From contig CAZTLE010000019.1 of the NCBI GenBank assembly GCA_964614415.1, forward strand, positions 1 to 31,921: DNA of 31,921 bases. The letters are read 5' to 3'. Positions 31,621 to 31,921 of this stretch are shown one piece after another; position 1 is the first letter of the stretch, and every line of letters begins with the position of its first letter. Source of the DNA: CAZTLE01 sp964614415. GTDB lineage: Bacteria; Bacteroidota; Bacteroidia; Flavobacteriales; Flavobacteriaceae. Under the pieces are notes generated by a model that did no database searches, was not told where the DNA came from, and saw only the letters and a list, made by a program, of their open reading frames with translations. Position numbers and translations under genes: made by a program.

Positions 31621-31921
31621 ATGGATAATCCATTAGTAAACCCGGAACTCGGTCTCATATTTTGGACCAGCCTTTCGTTTCTAGTGCTTCTTTTCATTCT
31701 TAGAAAATTTGCCTGGAAACCCATTTTGAATTCGGTGAGTAGCCGGGAAGATTCTATTAAAGATGCCCTTGAGTCTGCCGAAGCAGCACGCAAGGAAATG
31801 GAGAACCTAACTGCAGATAACGAGCGTATCCTCAAAGAGGCCCGTGCCGAAAGAGAAACGCTCATCAAAGAGGCGCGTGAGATCAAAACCAAGATGATCG
31901 AGGATGCTAAGGCTGAAGCCA
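31621..31921 (+). CDS. atpF: F0 ATP synthase subunit b (3' partial)
   Basis: The first 100 codons of atpF; the gene runs off the right edge. The short N-terminus MDNPLVNPELGLIFWTSLSF and a single TM helix (about 9-29), then a long charged alpha-helix (from about 35 on, with repeated Glu/Lys/Ala heptads), are typical of subunit b, which forms the peripheral stalk holding F1. ATG at 31621, 90 bases after atpE; this frame matches the family N-terminus. Confidence 0.94.
   Translation, partial: MDNPLVNPELGLIFWTSLSFLVLLFILRKFAWKPILNSVSSREDSIKDALESAEAARKEMENLTADNERILKEARAERETLIKEAREIKTKMIEDAKAEA

Noticed and set aside
1..31921. Mobile elements, prophage, CRISPR array, toxin-antitoxin or defence island
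   Set aside because: No transposase, integrase, phage structural gene, direct-repeat array or nuclease gene was found; the only repeat-like sequences are the short intergenic palindromes listed.

Overview
The window looks like a chromosomal segment of a marine-type member of the Flavobacteriaceae (Bacteroidota). The grounds are a SprE/PorW-type gliding and type IX secretion lipoprotein beside a bactofilin and a Bacteroidota-style ATP synthase operon (subunit a with a secreted-looking N-terminal extension), several small families that I know mainly from Flavobacteriia (DUF6341, DUF6427 and DUF6168 types), promoters of the TTG-N18-20-TAnnTTTG form rather than the sigma70 form, and many TTG and GTG starts. 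No rRNA, tRNA, CRISPR array, insertion sequence or prophage gene was seen.

Region 1 (1-19331, all on +) is one long surface-polysaccharide locus. It opens with a nucleoside-phosphorylase-like protein cut by the left edge, then a complete dTDP-L-rhamnose pathway (rfbB, rfbA, rfbC, rfbD), a Wzz-like chain-length protein, a GDP-L-fucose pathway (gmd, fcl), a Wzx-type flippase, a PAPS-dependent sulfotransferase, a Wzy-like polymerase, a WaaL-like ligase or polymerase, and two GT4-type glycosyltransferases. After a 62-base gap with its own promoter-like box come UDP-glucose dehydrogenase and UDP-glucuronate decarboxylase (the route to UDP-xylose), a polyprenyl-phosphate sugar-1-phosphate transferase that would start the repeat unit, and a GT2 glycosyltransferase. 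Together they predict a Wzx/Wzy-made polymer that could contain rhamnose, fucose, xylose and/or glucuronic acid and carry sulfate.

Region 2 (19318-20939) holds a CapK-like adenylate-forming enzyme on the opposite strand, overlapping the end of the polysaccharide operon tail to tail, then a 308-base intergenic stretch. That stretch carries a 16-bp perfect hairpin, a plus-strand terminator-like hairpin, a degenerate palindromic repeat and the purD promoter.

Region 3 (20940-26199) is housekeeping: purD, DUF6341 (minus strand), DUF6427 membrane protein, DUF4254, a GT9 heptosyltransferase-like protein, and a PaaE-like flavin/2Fe-2S reductase (minus strand) interrupted by ten undetermined bases.

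Region 4 (26200-31921) runs from a 210-base intergenic region into sprE/porW, bactofilin, AtpZ-like and DUF6168-like small membrane proteins, atpB, atpE and the start of atpF, which runs off the right edge. The small membrane proteins probably help assemble the F1Fo ATP synthase. Close spacing, ATGA/GTGA stop-start overlaps and three tail-to-tail stop overlaps make this a very compact segment.
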